The translations under genes and the position numbers were made by a program. A DNA stretch of 33,534 bases. It comes from DASVAL01 sp035649575. Lineage in GTDB: Bacteria > Planctomycetota > UBA1135 > UBA2386. How positions within the stretch are numbered: position 1 is the first letter of the stretch; every line of letters starts with the position of its first letter. This document shows positions 15,891 to 24,478 of the stretch, piece by piece. The stretch spans positions 1 through 33,534 of the forward strand of contig DASRJH010000283.1 in assembly GCA_035649575.1 (NCBI GenBank), given 5' to 3'. The notes under the pieces were generated by a model. It saw only the letters and a list, made by a program, of their open reading frames with translations. It did not search any database and was not told where the DNA came from.

Positions 15891-16034
15891 CCCCGGCCCG
15901 GCGAGTCTAGTGGCCGCATTCGCGGTCGGCAACGAGGCCAGCTCGATGCGGTGGAACGAGCGCGATCAGGCGTGCAGGACGACCACATGGCATGGACGGG
16001 CACCGATTGGTACCGTGTTCGCATGCGCGCGGCC

Positions 16035-18266
16035 TCACCGCGCCGGCAGATACTGCAGCGGCCACGGGTAGTCGGCGACGCGGCGAACGTGAGCCTCGCG
16101 CTGCACCATGTAGGGATCGGTCAGGAAGGCTCGCGCGAGCGCGCAGAGGTCGGCGCGCCCGGCGGCGACGATCGTGTGCGCATGGTCGAGGCCCTGGATG
16201 CCGCCGACCGCCATCACGGGGATCGAAGCCTCGCAGCGGATCCGCTCCGCGAACGGCACCTGATACATGCGTCCGTATTGCGGCTTCGACTCCGGCGAAT
16301 TGCCCGCCGAAGAAACGTCGATGACGTCGACGCCGTGTTCCGCGAGCCAGCGCGCAACCTGCACGGCTTCGTCGAGCGTGAAACCCTTCTTCTCGTCGTC
16401 GAACCAATCCGTCGCCGAGAGCCGGACGAACAGCGGCTTCGTGCCGGGCCACTGCCCGCGCACGGCGGCGACGACTTCGAGCGGGAACCGCGCGCGGTTC
16501 CGAAGAGAACCTCCGTACTCGTCGGTGCGGTGGTTCGACAATGGCGACAGGAAGCTCGAGAGCAGATAGCCGTGCGCGATGTGCAGCTCGATCACGTCGA
16601 AGCCGGCGCGTTCGCAGAGCCCGACGCTGTGCACGAACTCCGCGCGCACGCGTTCGCGATCGGCCCCGTCCATCGCCTTCGGCGCGGGCCAATCCGTGTC
16701 GAACGGCGTCGCCGACGGCCCGAGCGTCTGCCACGCACCCACCTCGAGCGGCGCGTCCCCCTGCCACGGCAGGCTGCAGGAACCCTTGCGGCCCGCGTGG
16801 GCGAGCTGCATGCCGATCCGGGCCGCGCTGTGTGAATGCACGAACTCGACCACGCGGCGCCAGGCCTGCATCTGCGTGTCGTTCCACATGCCGGCACAAC
16901 CATGCGTGATGCGACCGACCGCCGAGACATCCGTCATCTCCGTGAAGACGAGGCCTGCCCCGCCGACTGCGCGGCTGCCGAGGTGCACGAGGTGCCAGTC
17001 GTCCGGCACGCCGTTCGTCGCCGAGTACTGGCACATCGGCGACACGACGATGCGATTCTCCAGACGCATGCCGCGGACCGTGAACGGCTGGAACGCCGGT
17101 GGTGTCGCCGGTTCGGCCGCGCCACGGCCCTCGGCACGCGCGACCACGGCATCGACGCGCGCCACGAGCGCGGGATCGCGACGCCGCAGGTTCTCGTAGG
17201 TGATGCGCCGGCTCCGCGTCATCAGGTTGAACACGAACCGCTCGGGAACCTGCTCGATGTAGCGCTCGCTGTTCTCGAACCACTCGAGACTGGTCTGCGC
17301 GGCGCGCTGCGTCTTCAGCACGTCGAGGCGGCGCGCTTCTTCGTATGCGACCAGGGCCGCGCGCACCGACGTCGGGTGAGCGGTCATCGCATCGGCCAGC
17401 GCGATCGCGTCCTCCATCGCGAGCTTGGTGCCGGACCCGATCGAGAAGTGCGCGGTGTGCGCGGCGTCGCCGAGCAAGACGACGTTCTCGTGGCGCCACG
17501 ACTCGCAGCGGATCGTCGGGAAGGTGCGCCAGACCGACTTGTTCGTCAGCAGCCGCGCACCCTCGAGGTGGGCTGCGAACAGCTGCTCGCAGAAAGCCGC
17601 CGACTGCGCCTCGTCGAGCTCGTGGAGCCCCGCGCGACGCCACGTCTCCTCGCGGCATTCGACGATCCACGTGCCGCGGCCAGGTTCGAACGGGTAGGCG
17701 TGCACCTGGAACAGACCCCACTCGGTCGGTTGGAACACGAACGTGAACGCGGTCATCCGCTTCGTCGTCCCGAACCAGGCGAACTTGCACTTGCGCCAGT
17801 CGAGGTTCGGCCGGAACGACGTGCTGAACCGCTCGCGCACCCTGCTGTTGACCCCGTCGGCGGCAACGACGAGGTCGTGCTCGGCGACCACCCGGTCGAC
17901 GTCGGTGATCATCGTCTGGAAATGCAGCCGCACTCCCAGCTCGCGGCAACGCTCGTGCAGCAGCTGCAGCAGACGCACGCGCGCGAGCCCGCAGAAGCCG
18001 TGGCCGGTGCTCGTGACCTTCTGGCCGGCGTGGAAGGTGTCGATGTCGGTCCAGTAGGTGAAGCTGTCGCGGATTCGCGCGAAGCTCGGCGCATCGGCGG
18101 TCTCGAAGTTGCCGAGCGTCTCGTCCGAGAACACGACGCCCCAACCGAACGTGTCGTCCGCCTTGTTCTGTTCGTAGACGTCGATCTCGACGCCGGGCGC
18201 GCGCTTCTTCAGCAGGATCGCGAAGTAGAGCGACGCCGGTCCGCCACCGATGCAGGCAATCTTCAT
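16035..18266 (-). CDS. Bifunctional FAD monooxygenase / Old-Yellow-Enzyme fusion (salicylyl-CoA 5-hydroxylase type)
   Basis: 743 residues from ATG at 18266. N-terminal half: FAD-dependent aromatic monooxygenase with the nucleotide loop MKIACIGGGPASLYFAILLK, the DG motif VVAADGVNSRVRERF and VVLLGDAAHTAHFSIGSGTK. C-terminal half (from ~380): Old Yellow Enzyme flavin barrel with RIVVSPMCQYSATNG, MQLAHAGRKGS, ELHIAHGYLLSSFLSPLSN and RTDEYGGSLRNRARF. This fusion matches the annotated bifunctional salicylyl-CoA 5-hydroxylase/oxidoreductase and also 2-aminobenzoyl-CoA monooxygenase/reductase of aromatic degraders. Both hydroxylate an aromatic acyl-CoA, and the latter also reduces the ring. The two cannot be told apart by eye. 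No CoA ligase or ring-cleavage gene is in the window, so the pathway partners must be elsewhere. It lies 39 bases downstream of the aminopeptidase gene on the same strand. Confidence 0.88.
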   Translation of the reverse strand: MKIACIGGGPASLYFAILLKKRAPGVEIDVYEQNKADDTFGWGVVFSDETLGNFETADAPSFARIRDSFTYWTDIDTFHAGQKVTSTGHGFCGLARVRLLQLLHERCRELGVRLHFQTMITDVDRVVAEHDLVVAADGVNSRVRERFSTSFRPNLDWRKCKFAWFGTTKRMTAFTFVFQPTEWGLFQVHAYPFEPGRGTWIVECREETWRRAGLHELDEAQSAAFCEQLFAAHLEGARLLTNKSVWRTFPTIRCESWRHENVVLLGDAAHTAHFSIGSGTKLAMEDAIALADAMTAHPTSVRAALVAYEEARRLDVLKTQRAAQTSLEWFENSERYIEQVPERFVFNLMTRSRRITYENLRRRDPALVARVDAVVARAEGRGAAEPATPPAFQPFTVRGMRLENRIVVSPMCQYSATNGVPDDWHLVHLGSRAVGGAGLVFTEMTDVSAVGRITHGCAGMWNDTQMQAWRRVVEFVHSHSAARIGMQLAHAGRKGSCSLPWQGDAPLEVGAWQTLGPSATPFDTDWPAPKAMDGADRERVRAEFVHSVGLCERAGFDVIELHIAHGYLLSSFLSPLSNHRTDEYGGSLRNRARFPLEVVAAVRGQWPGTKPLFVRLSATDWFDDEKKGFTLDEAVQVARWLAEHGVDVIDVSSAGNSPESKPQYGRMYQVPFAERIRCEASIPVMAVGGIQGLDHAHTIVAAGRADLCALARAFLTDPYMVQREAHVRRVADYPWPLQYLPAR

Positions 18267-18305
18267 GCGGCGGCGGATTCTAGGCACGCTGCGCGCGAAC
18301 TGCTG

Positions 18306-19658
18306 CTACGCATGTGATCCCGCCTGCGACTTGTCGCAGAGCCGTTCGACCTCCGCGATCGTCTTCGGTGCGGCGGCCGTGAGCACGACCGGACCGGCCC
18401 GCGTCACGAGCACGTCGTCTTCGATGCGCACGCCGATGCCCCGGAGCGGTTTCGGCACGCGCCGGTCGTTGCGATCGAAGTAGAGACCTGGCTCGACGGT
18501 CAGCACGACCCCGGCGCGCAGCGGCTCCGGCCGGTCATTCGTGTTCAGGTAGGCACCGACATCGTGCACGTCGCGCCCGAGCCAATGGCTCGTGCCGTGC
18601 ATGTACCACGACTTGTACTTCTCGCGACGCATGAGGCCGGCGACGTCCCCGCGCAGCACGCGGAGCTCGACGAGGCCCCGCGTCAACGCGCGCAAGCAGA
18701 CCCGATGCGCCGCGTCCCAAGGCGCACCGACGCGGCACGCGCGGATGCCCGCGAGCTGTGCGCGCAGCACGACGCCGTAGACCGCCGCCTGCGCGGGACT
18801 GAAACGCCCCGACACCGGGAACGTGCGCGTGATGTCGGCCGTGTTTCCCATGTACTCGGCACCGGCATCGACGAGCAGCAGGTCGCCGGCCCGCATGACG
18901 CGGTCGTTGTCGTGGTAGTGCAAGACGCAGGCGTTGGTGCCGCTCGCGACGATCGATGGATAGCCGTTGCGCGGACTGCCCAACCGGCGGAACTCGGCTT
19001 CGAGCGCTGCCTGCACTTCGTACTCGCGCAGGCCGGGTCGCGCGTGTCGCATCGCGGCGCAGTGCCCGGCCACGCTGATCGCGACCGCGCTTCGCATCGC
19101 CGCGATCTCGGCGCCGTCCTTGACCAGACGCTGGCCAGCCAACAACGGCATCGGATCCTCGATCGGCGGGTGCGCTGCCGGCTGCCGGCGGCGGTGCTTC
19201 TTCGCTTGCGCGAGGAACACGTCGAGCAGGCGCCGGTCGAACGCAGCATCGCCGCCGAGTCGATGGAACAGACGCGGCTGCGTCTCGAGCAACCCGGGCA
19301 GACGCTGCCAGAGCTCGCCGATCGGGAACGCTTCGTCCACGCCAAAACGTTGCCGCGCGCCTGCGATGCCGTAACGCGGCCCGTCCCACGTCTCGCGCGC
19401 TTTGTCGCGCGGCCGCACGAACAGGACGCTGTGGTGCCGCTTGCGCCCGGTTCGCCACGCGACGAGCACTGCCTCCGGTTCCGGGAACCCCGTCAGGAAG
19501 TGGAAGTCCGAGCCGGGTCGGTACTCGTACAGCACATCGCCGTTCCGGATCGACTCGGCGGTCGTCGGCAGCAGCAGCAAGCCGTCGCCCAGAGCATCGA
19601 GCGCGCGCTGCCGCCGGGCGAAGTGGAGTTTGGGATCGTGGAGGGCGTCTCGGCTCAC
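18306..19658 (-). CDS. pepP: Xaa-Pro aminopeptidase (M24B, PepP-like)
   Basis: 450 residues, GTG start at 19658. N-terminal creatinase-like domain (about 1-170, with NGDVLYEYRPGSDFHFLTGF), then the pita-bread metallopeptidase fold. All five metal ligands are seen: Asp264 (LLLVDAGAEY), Asp275 (NTADITRTF), His358 (MHGTSHWLG), Glu389 (LTVEPGLYF) and Glu413 (GVRIEDDVL). The 11- and 94-residue steps between the first three match E. coli PepP. The enzyme removes N-terminal residues preceding proline, using two Mn ions, in the cytoplasm. The next gene on the strand, 39 bases on, is the aromatic acyl-CoA hydroxylase; functional link doubtful. Confidence 0.93.
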   Translation of the reverse strand: MSRDALHDPKLHFARRQRALDALGDGLLLLPTTAESIRNGDVLYEYRPGSDFHFLTGFPEPEAVLVAWRTGRKRHHSVLFVRPRDKARETWDGPRYGIAGARQRFGVDEAFPIGELWQRLPGLLETQPRLFHRLGGDAAFDRRLLDVFLAQAKKHRRRQPAAHPPIEDPMPLLAGQRLVKDGAEIAAMRSAVAISVAGHCAAMRHARPGLREYEVQAALEAEFRRLGSPRNGYPSIVASGTNACVLHYHDNDRVMRAGDLLLVDAGAEYMGNTADITRTFPVSGRFSPAQAAVYGVVLRAQLAGIRACRVGAPWDAAHRVCLRALTRGLVELRVLRGDVAGLMRREKYKSWYMHGTSHWLGRDVHDVGAYLNTNDRPEPLRAGVVLTVEPGLYFDRNDRRVPKPLRGIGVRIEDDVLVTRAGPVVLTAAAPKTIAEVERLCDKSQAGSHA

Positions 19659-19730
19659 GGCACACCAGTCTGCCCGCGACGTGTCTCTACTTCACGCAAT
19701 CTGCGGACGGTGCCGGCCGGAAGACAGGCC

Positions 19731-19761
19731 GATGCCACCAGCCGCAACGCCTGGTGGCATC
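19731..19761 (-). terminator. Strong hairpin terminator of the small acidic lipoprotein gene
   Basis: GATGCCACCAG (19731-19741) and CTGGTGGCATC (19751-19761) form a perfect 11-bp stem with a 9-base loop, overlapping the last bases of the lipoprotein stop codon (19760-19762). Only short T-rich sequence follows (TGTCTT). Confidence 0.6.
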
Positions 19762-20221
19762 AGTTGAACGGCACCGCGACGAAGACGTCCGACACGTGCC
19801 AGCTCAGCGGCACGAACAAAGTCACGGGCGTGTGGCCCTCCGCGGATATCTCGAACATGACCCTCGCTTCGTCCTCGAACGCGTCGTCCCCCAACACGGC
19901 GCGCCCATCCGCGTCCTCGACGAACCCGATGCTCGCATCGGCGAGAGCGAACTCGTCGAAAAAGACCCTGCCGGTGCTGTCAGTGATCAGCGAGATCTGG
20001 TAGGGGCTCACATGGGTGAGGCCCGACCACTCCTGGTCGGCCTCGACGATGCGCACGGTCACGCCTTCCCAGACGAACTGGGTTACCGGGTCGTAGACCT
20101 CGATCTCGATCGAGACGAGCCTCGGCTGGTCGTCGCAGTGATCGCAGTCATCCCAGTCGTCGTCCCAGCAGGCGGAGAGGAGCAGCAGCGGAACCAACCA
20201 GAGTGCTTTGAAGCTTGACAT
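19760..20221 (-). CDS. Small lipoprotein with an Asp/Cys-rich start and a beta-sandwich domain
   Basis: 153 residues from ATG at 20221. Lipobox LLLLSAC (lipid Cys18) is followed at once by a very acidic stretch, WDDDWDDCDHCDDQ, that includes a Cys26-x-x-Cys29 with a His between. The rest (about 33-150) alternates short beta-strand-like segments (LVSIEIEVYDPVTQFVWEGV, TDSTGRVFFDEFALADASIG, HTPVTLFVPL) and looks like a carboxypeptidase-regulatory/CNA-B-like sandwich. Membrane-anchored, outside the cytoplasm. The acidic CDHC cluster could bind a divalent metal, but that is a guess. It is divergent from the M3 peptidase gene and followed by a strong hairpin. Function unknown. Confidence 0.75.
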   Translation of the reverse strand: MSSFKALWLVPLLLLSACWDDDWDDCDHCDDQPRLVSIEIEVYDPVTQFVWEGVTVRIVEADQEWSGLTHVSPYQISLITDSTGRVFFDEFALADASIGFVEDADGRAVLGDDAFEDEARVMFEISAEGHTPVTLFVPLSWHVSDVFVAVPFN

Positions 20222-20472
20222 TGGGACTCGGGAACAGATGTGACGCTGGCAACGACCGTGCCGCGCGTTCGAGGCGCAGCGTCTCGGGCGCGCGAGCGGT
20301 ATCGTATTCGAAAGCTGAGCAGCCCGGCTGAGAGCTGTCGCGGTTGCAAGACAGTCGAGGAACACGAGCCCCATAGCGGAGAAACCCCATTGCCGTGCTG
20401 ACCTAGTGTGCCACCAGTCCCAGCCCGATCCTCGAACGGGGCAGCAACAGACCCCCATCCGCCAACCAACCC

Positions 20473-22173
20473 GTGTCATCGCGCGTTCCGCCACCAGAAT
20501 GGCACTTCGTCCCGAAGGACCTCGATGCCGGTTCGTTCGAGGCCCTCGAGCCGCTGTTCGACGAACTCGCCGGCCGGCCGCTGCAGAACGCAGCGCAGCT
20601 CGAACGCTGGCTACGCGACGAGAGCGAGCTGCAGTCACGCATCGACGCCGAACAGGCCCGTCGCTACGTCCGCATGACGCGCGACACCGCGAACGGAGCT
20701 GCCAAGGACGCCTACCTCGCGATGGAACAAGCGACGATGCCGCGCGCGAAGCGGCGCGCCGATACACTCGACAAGAAGTTCCTCTCGAGTGCCGCGCTCG
20801 GCGAGCTCGACCCGCGCGAGTTCGAGGTGCTGATCCGGCGCCGGCGCACCCAGTCATCGCTCTTCCGCGACGAGAACACGGAGCTGCAGCGTGAGGAGGC
20901 CGAGCTGCAGACGCGGCAGCAGACGCTCATGGGCGGCATCACGGTCGCCTTCGACGGCGTCACGCACACGCTGCAACAGCTCGGCCCGTACTACGAGGAC
21001 CAGGATCGCTCCGTGCGCGAACGCGCGTTCCGCGCCGCGCTGGCCGCGCGCCGCAAACGCTGGCCCGCGCTCGAGGACATCTACGATCGGCTCGTGGCGC
21101 TGCGCACGTCCATCGCGCGCAACGCGGGGTTCACGACCTACACGCCCTTCCGGTTCCAGGAGCTCGGACGCTACGACTACACGGAAGCCACCTGCCGGAA
21201 GTTCCACGACGCGATCGCGGAGCATGTCGTTCCGGCCGTGCGCGAGCTCGACCGCATTCGCGCGCAGAAGCTCGGCTTGCCCGGGCTGCGCCCATGGGAC
21301 CTCGAAGTCGACACCGACGGCCGGCCACCGCTGCGCCCGTTCACGACGCAGCAGGAACTGATCACGCTCTGCCGACGGATCCTGTTCGCGATCGATCCGG
21401 GCTTCGCGAGCGATCTCGACGTGCTCGTGCGCAAGGACCTGCTCGACCTCATGAGCCGCAAGGGCAAGGCGCCCGGTGGCTACCAGTACCAGCTCGAGGA
21501 CGAGCGTGTGCCGTTCATCTTCGCGAACAGTGTCGGTGTGCATCAGGACGTGCAGACGCTGCTGCACGAGTGTGGGCACGCGTTCCACTCACTGCTGTGC
21601 CGGCACCACGATCTGCTTTCGTTTCGCGACTACCCGATCGAGATGGCCGAGACCGCGAGCATGTCGATGGAGCTGCTCGGGCTCGGACAGCTCGGGACCG
21701 TCTACGACGCTCCCGATGCTCGGCGTGCTTCCCGCCGGCACCTCGAGAACGTGTTGCGCACGCTGACCTGGATCGCCTCGATCGACGCGTTCCAGCACTG
21801 GGTCTATGGCGCGCCGCGACACAGCCGCGACGAGCGGCGAACCGCGTGGCTCGACATCCGCCGCCGCTTCGGCAGCGACGTCGACTGGAGCGGGCTCGAA
21901 GACGCGCTCGCGATGCAGTGGATCGCCCAGACGCACCTGTTCAACCACCCGCTCTACTACATCGAGTATGGCATCGCGCAGATCGGGGCCCTGCAGGTGT
22001 GGCGCAACTACCGGCGCGATCCCGCGCGCGCCATCGCGGCCTACCGGAGTGCTCTCGCGCTCGGCGGCAAGCGCCCGCTGCCCGAGCTGTTCGAAGCCGC
22101 CGGCGTGCAGTTCGACCTTTCACCCGAGATGCTGCGCGGGCTCGTCGCGGACGTCATGCAGAGGATCGCGTGA
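20473..22173 (+). CDS. M3-family oligoendopeptidase (PepF/thimet type)
   Basis: 566 residues; GTG start at 20473. The zinc site is complete: HECGH (365-369) within TLLHECGHAFHSLL, where the M3 family uses HExGH-type motifs, and the third ligand Glu393 in EMAETASMSMELL. The N-terminal two-thirds are helical, as expected. C-terminal LFNHPLYYIEYGIAQIGALQ is the substrate-gating block of M3B peptidases, with the Tyr pair. No signal peptide, so a cytoplasmic enzyme degrading peptides of roughly 5-20 residues. Convergent with the glycosyltransferase gene; a hairpin lies between. Confidence 0.92.
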   Translation: MSSRVPPPEWHFVPKDLDAGSFEALEPLFDELAGRPLQNAAQLERWLRDESELQSRIDAEQARRYVRMTRDTANGAAKDAYLAMEQATMPRAKRRADTLDKKFLSSAALGELDPREFEVLIRRRRTQSSLFRDENTELQREEAELQTRQQTLMGGITVAFDGVTHTLQQLGPYYEDQDRSVRERAFRAALAARRKRWPALEDIYDRLVALRTSIARNAGFTTYTPFRFQELGRYDYTEATCRKFHDAIAEHVVPAVRELDRIRAQKLGLPGLRPWDLEVDTDGRPPLRPFTTQQELITLCRRILFAIDPGFASDLDVLVRKDLLDLMSRKGKAPGGYQYQLEDERVPFIFANSVGVHQDVQTLLHECGHAFHSLLCRHHDLLSFRDYPIEMAETASMSMELLGLGQLGTVYDAPDARRASRRHLENVLRTLTWIASIDAFQHWVYGAPRHSRDERRTAWLDIRRRFGSDVDWSGLEDALAMQWIAQTHLFNHPLYYIEYGIAQIGALQVWRNYRRDPARAIAAYRSALALGGKRPLPELFEAAGVQFDLSPEMLRGLVADVMQRIA

Positions 22174-22186
22174 TCTTCGGATCGCG

Positions 22187-22236
22187 CCACCCTCACCGAC
22201 CTCGGGGCACCGCCAGCCTCGGTGACGCCAGGGTGG
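22187..22236. terminator. Two-part hairpin between convergent genes
   Basis: CCACCCT (22187-22193) pairs with AGGGTGG (22230-22236) and CACCGA (22194-22199) with TCGGTG (22219-22224), leaving ACGCC bulged and a 19-base loop. It stands between the M3 peptidase (+) and the glycosyltransferase (-), a likely shared terminator. Confidence 0.4.
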
Positions 22237-22287
22237 TGATCGGGATCGTGTCGGGCCATGGCCACGAGCCGTACCACGTCGAGATGG

Positions 22288-23847
22288 TCATCGGTGCCTG
22301 GATGATTCCGGACCCAGGTAGTGACGGCAGACGAAGATGTCTGCGTCCATGACCCGTCTCCCGAGCCGCTCGACTGCCACGGTCTCGACCCGCTCGACCT
22401 TCGCGAAGCGATGCTCGACGTCGTCGAGAAGTTGCCGCCGCATCGACGGCCGAGGCAGGACGAACACCGCGTCCTGGCCGACGTGCTGCAACGCGTCGAA
22501 CCAGTAGTCGTACATCAGTGCCGGACGACCGAGCACGTTCTGCGCCGACATGACATCTTCGAGATGATGTCCGCCGGGCCTGCGCGCGACCATCGCCACC
22601 AGTTCCCTGTCGAGCTGCGACGCATCGCGATAGTCCCCGGCAAAGAAGAACAGGTTGCCTTCCTCGCCGTCCTCGAGATCGATGCACTCCTCCCAACGCT
22701 CGGCACATGAGGCGATCTCCTCCCAACCCTCCCACGAGCTGCCCGCGGTCTGCGGCACGAAGCGCACGACCCAGGCGCAGGTGAGGCCGCAGGCGACAAC
22801 GGACACGCCGAGGGCCAGCGTGAGTCGCCGCCAACGCGGAAAAGCGGGACTGCGCTCCTCCCACCAAAGGCAGCCGCCGAGCAGCAGCGGCACATAGGCG
22901 GGGATCAGCCAATTGATCTTCACCTGGACCCACAGTGAGTCCAGCAACAGGAACAGCGGCAGCGGCAGGCCGAAGGCAAGCACGTACAACAGCGCCGGAT
23001 TGCGGGGCACACGCCGCACCACCCAGGGCAACGCACCAGCGAAGGCCACTGCGACGAAGGGATTGAGCACGCCGATCTGTTGGAGAACGAGTTCAAGGAG
23101 CCACTTCACCCCGAACTGTGCGTTCTGCGCGCGCGTCTCGGTCTGGAAGCGGAACGAGGCGAAGTGGTGCTCGAGGTTCCACAGGAACACCGGCTGGAAC
23201 ACGAGTGCCGCCACCCCGACTCCGAGCCACGGTCCTGGTCGACGCAGCTGCCGGCGGAACATCGGATCGAGCAACAGGACCAGGACTCCGCCAACCGCGA
23301 GGAAGATCGCCGTGTACTTGCTGAGCAGGGCGCCCCCCGCCGCCGCACCGGCGAAGAGCCACCACGCCAACGCACCCGTTCGCGCGCGCCACAACGCCCA
23401 CAGGCACAGCGTCCAGAAGAACACCAGCGACGCATCGGGGGAGGCGAGGAACTTCGTGCTGGCGAGGATCGGCACGCCTGCGGTCAAGAGCAGCCATGCA
23501 CGGATGCCACCCGTCCGCGCGCCGAAGTCGCGCAGCAGGAGCATCCCGAACCACGCGCTTCCCACGCTGCACAGCCAGGTGCCGAGTCGCAGTCCAAGAA
23601 CGCCATCGCCGGCCAGCCGGGTGCCGAGCCAGATCGACCACGCGACCATGGGCGGGTGGTCGAAGTACGACAGGCCAGGGTGCTGCGCGTAGGTCCAGTA
23701 GTAGGCCTCTTGCGCGAACACGGGCATCAGCAGGACGAGGATGAGGCCCAACAGCGAGGTGGCAGCAAACAGCTTGCACTCGCTCAGGGTCAGGGGGTTC
23801 CGGCAAGGAGCCGAGTCGATGTCGACGGCAGGGTTGGCGGACAGCAT
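22288..23847 (-). CDS. Glycosyltransferase family 39-like membrane protein (ArnT/PMT type)
   Basis: 519 residues with about ten membrane segments in the first ~360. The key GT-C motif is after the first helix: FAQEAYYWTYAQHPGL, then SYFDHPPMVAW, with Glu47 in the place of the usual D/E before the aromatic pair. This is typical of ArnT/PMT_2 enzymes, which move a sugar from a polyprenyl-phosphate donor onto lipid A, protein or another acceptor at the outer face of the inner membrane. The C-terminal ~150 residues are soluble (NLFFFAGDYRDASQLDREL, ALMYDYWFDALQHVGQDAVF) as in this class. No partner genes for donor synthesis lie nearby, so the acceptor is unknown. Confidence 0.88.
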   Translation of the reverse strand: MLSANPAVDIDSAPCRNPLTLSECKLFAATSLLGLILVLLMPVFAQEAYYWTYAQHPGLSYFDHPPMVAWSIWLGTRLAGDGVLGLRLGTWLCSVGSAWFGMLLLRDFGARTGGIRAWLLLTAGVPILASTKFLASPDASLVFFWTLCLWALWRARTGALAWWLFAGAAAGGALLSKYTAIFLAVGGVLVLLLDPMFRRQLRRPGPWLGVGVAALVFQPVFLWNLEHHFASFRFQTETRAQNAQFGVKWLLELVLQQIGVLNPFVAVAFAGALPWVVRRVPRNPALLYVLAFGLPLPLFLLLDSLWVQVKINWLIPAYVPLLLGGCLWWEERSPAFPRWRRLTLALGVSVVACGLTCAWVVRFVPQTAGSSWEGWEEIASCAERWEECIDLEDGEEGNLFFFAGDYRDASQLDRELVAMVARRPGGHHLEDVMSAQNVLGRPALMYDYWFDALQHVGQDAVFVLPRPSMRRQLLDDVEHRFAKVERVETVAVERLGRRVMDADIFVCRHYLGPESSRHR

Positions 23848-24478
23848 CGACGACCATGTCTACCGGGTGCGACGGGGTCTTCCATTATGGGTGCCTTATG
23901 CAGCTGACTTGTCGCAAAGAAACCAGACAGATCTCCGTTCCGGTGCCGCACTCATCGGGGGCGGCTGCTTGGATGCCGCGACAGAGCGCCGGTGGGCGTT
24001 TCCGTCGGCAAAGCGCTGCTGTTCCTCGCGCTGTCGGGCGAGACGCTTGTGACTCTCGGCAAGAATGGTCGGGAATGAGACCCCTCGGTGCCATCAACGT
24101 GGCAAGCCTCTGCTCGGCCGGACAATCAGCAACTGCTTGTCGCTCCACTCTGCAGTTCGTGCGGTGTGTCGATGAGAATGCGACACTTGGGAGTTGCCCC
24201 TCCAAGGCGCGCTACCAACGGGAGTTGGTCGCCCCGCTGACGCTTCGAGGAGCTGGAGTTGCGCTCGATCTCGCCGTCGGCCCCATCGCCAATCGTGTCG
24301 AGCAGCCCGCAGGACTGCAGCGCGGCGCTGGACCCGGCCCCATCGCGTCCACTCGCCGGTGCGGGCTGAGACCACTCTGGACCGCCGGCATCAGCACGAG
24401 CAGGTTGTACGCTGTGGCGTCTTCTCGTACCTACGCGTTCGCTTGAAGCCGACGCGCCCCGTGATTGGAACCTCCTCG
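23848..24478. other. 631-base intergenic stretch without recognisable gene
   Basis: Lies between divergent genes. Several open frames cross it on both strands, but none has a convincing start, protein-like composition or recognised motif. No tRNA T-loop, rRNA or strong hairpin was noticed. It should contain the promoters of both flanking genes. A long-decayed gene is possible. Confidence 0.5.

Noticed and set aside
16836..18317. Long plus-strand frame over the aromatic hydroxylase gene
   Set aside because: Antisense, Arg/Asp/His-rich composition, no recognisable domain.
23885..24205. Minus-strand 106-codon open frame in the same gap
   Set aside because: No recognisable motif, no ribosome binding site, and composition typical of chance frames in GC-rich DNA.
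23848..24478. Possible small genes or RNA in the 631-base gap
   Set aside because: Open frames lack protein-like composition and starts; no tRNA signature or strong hairpin seen.
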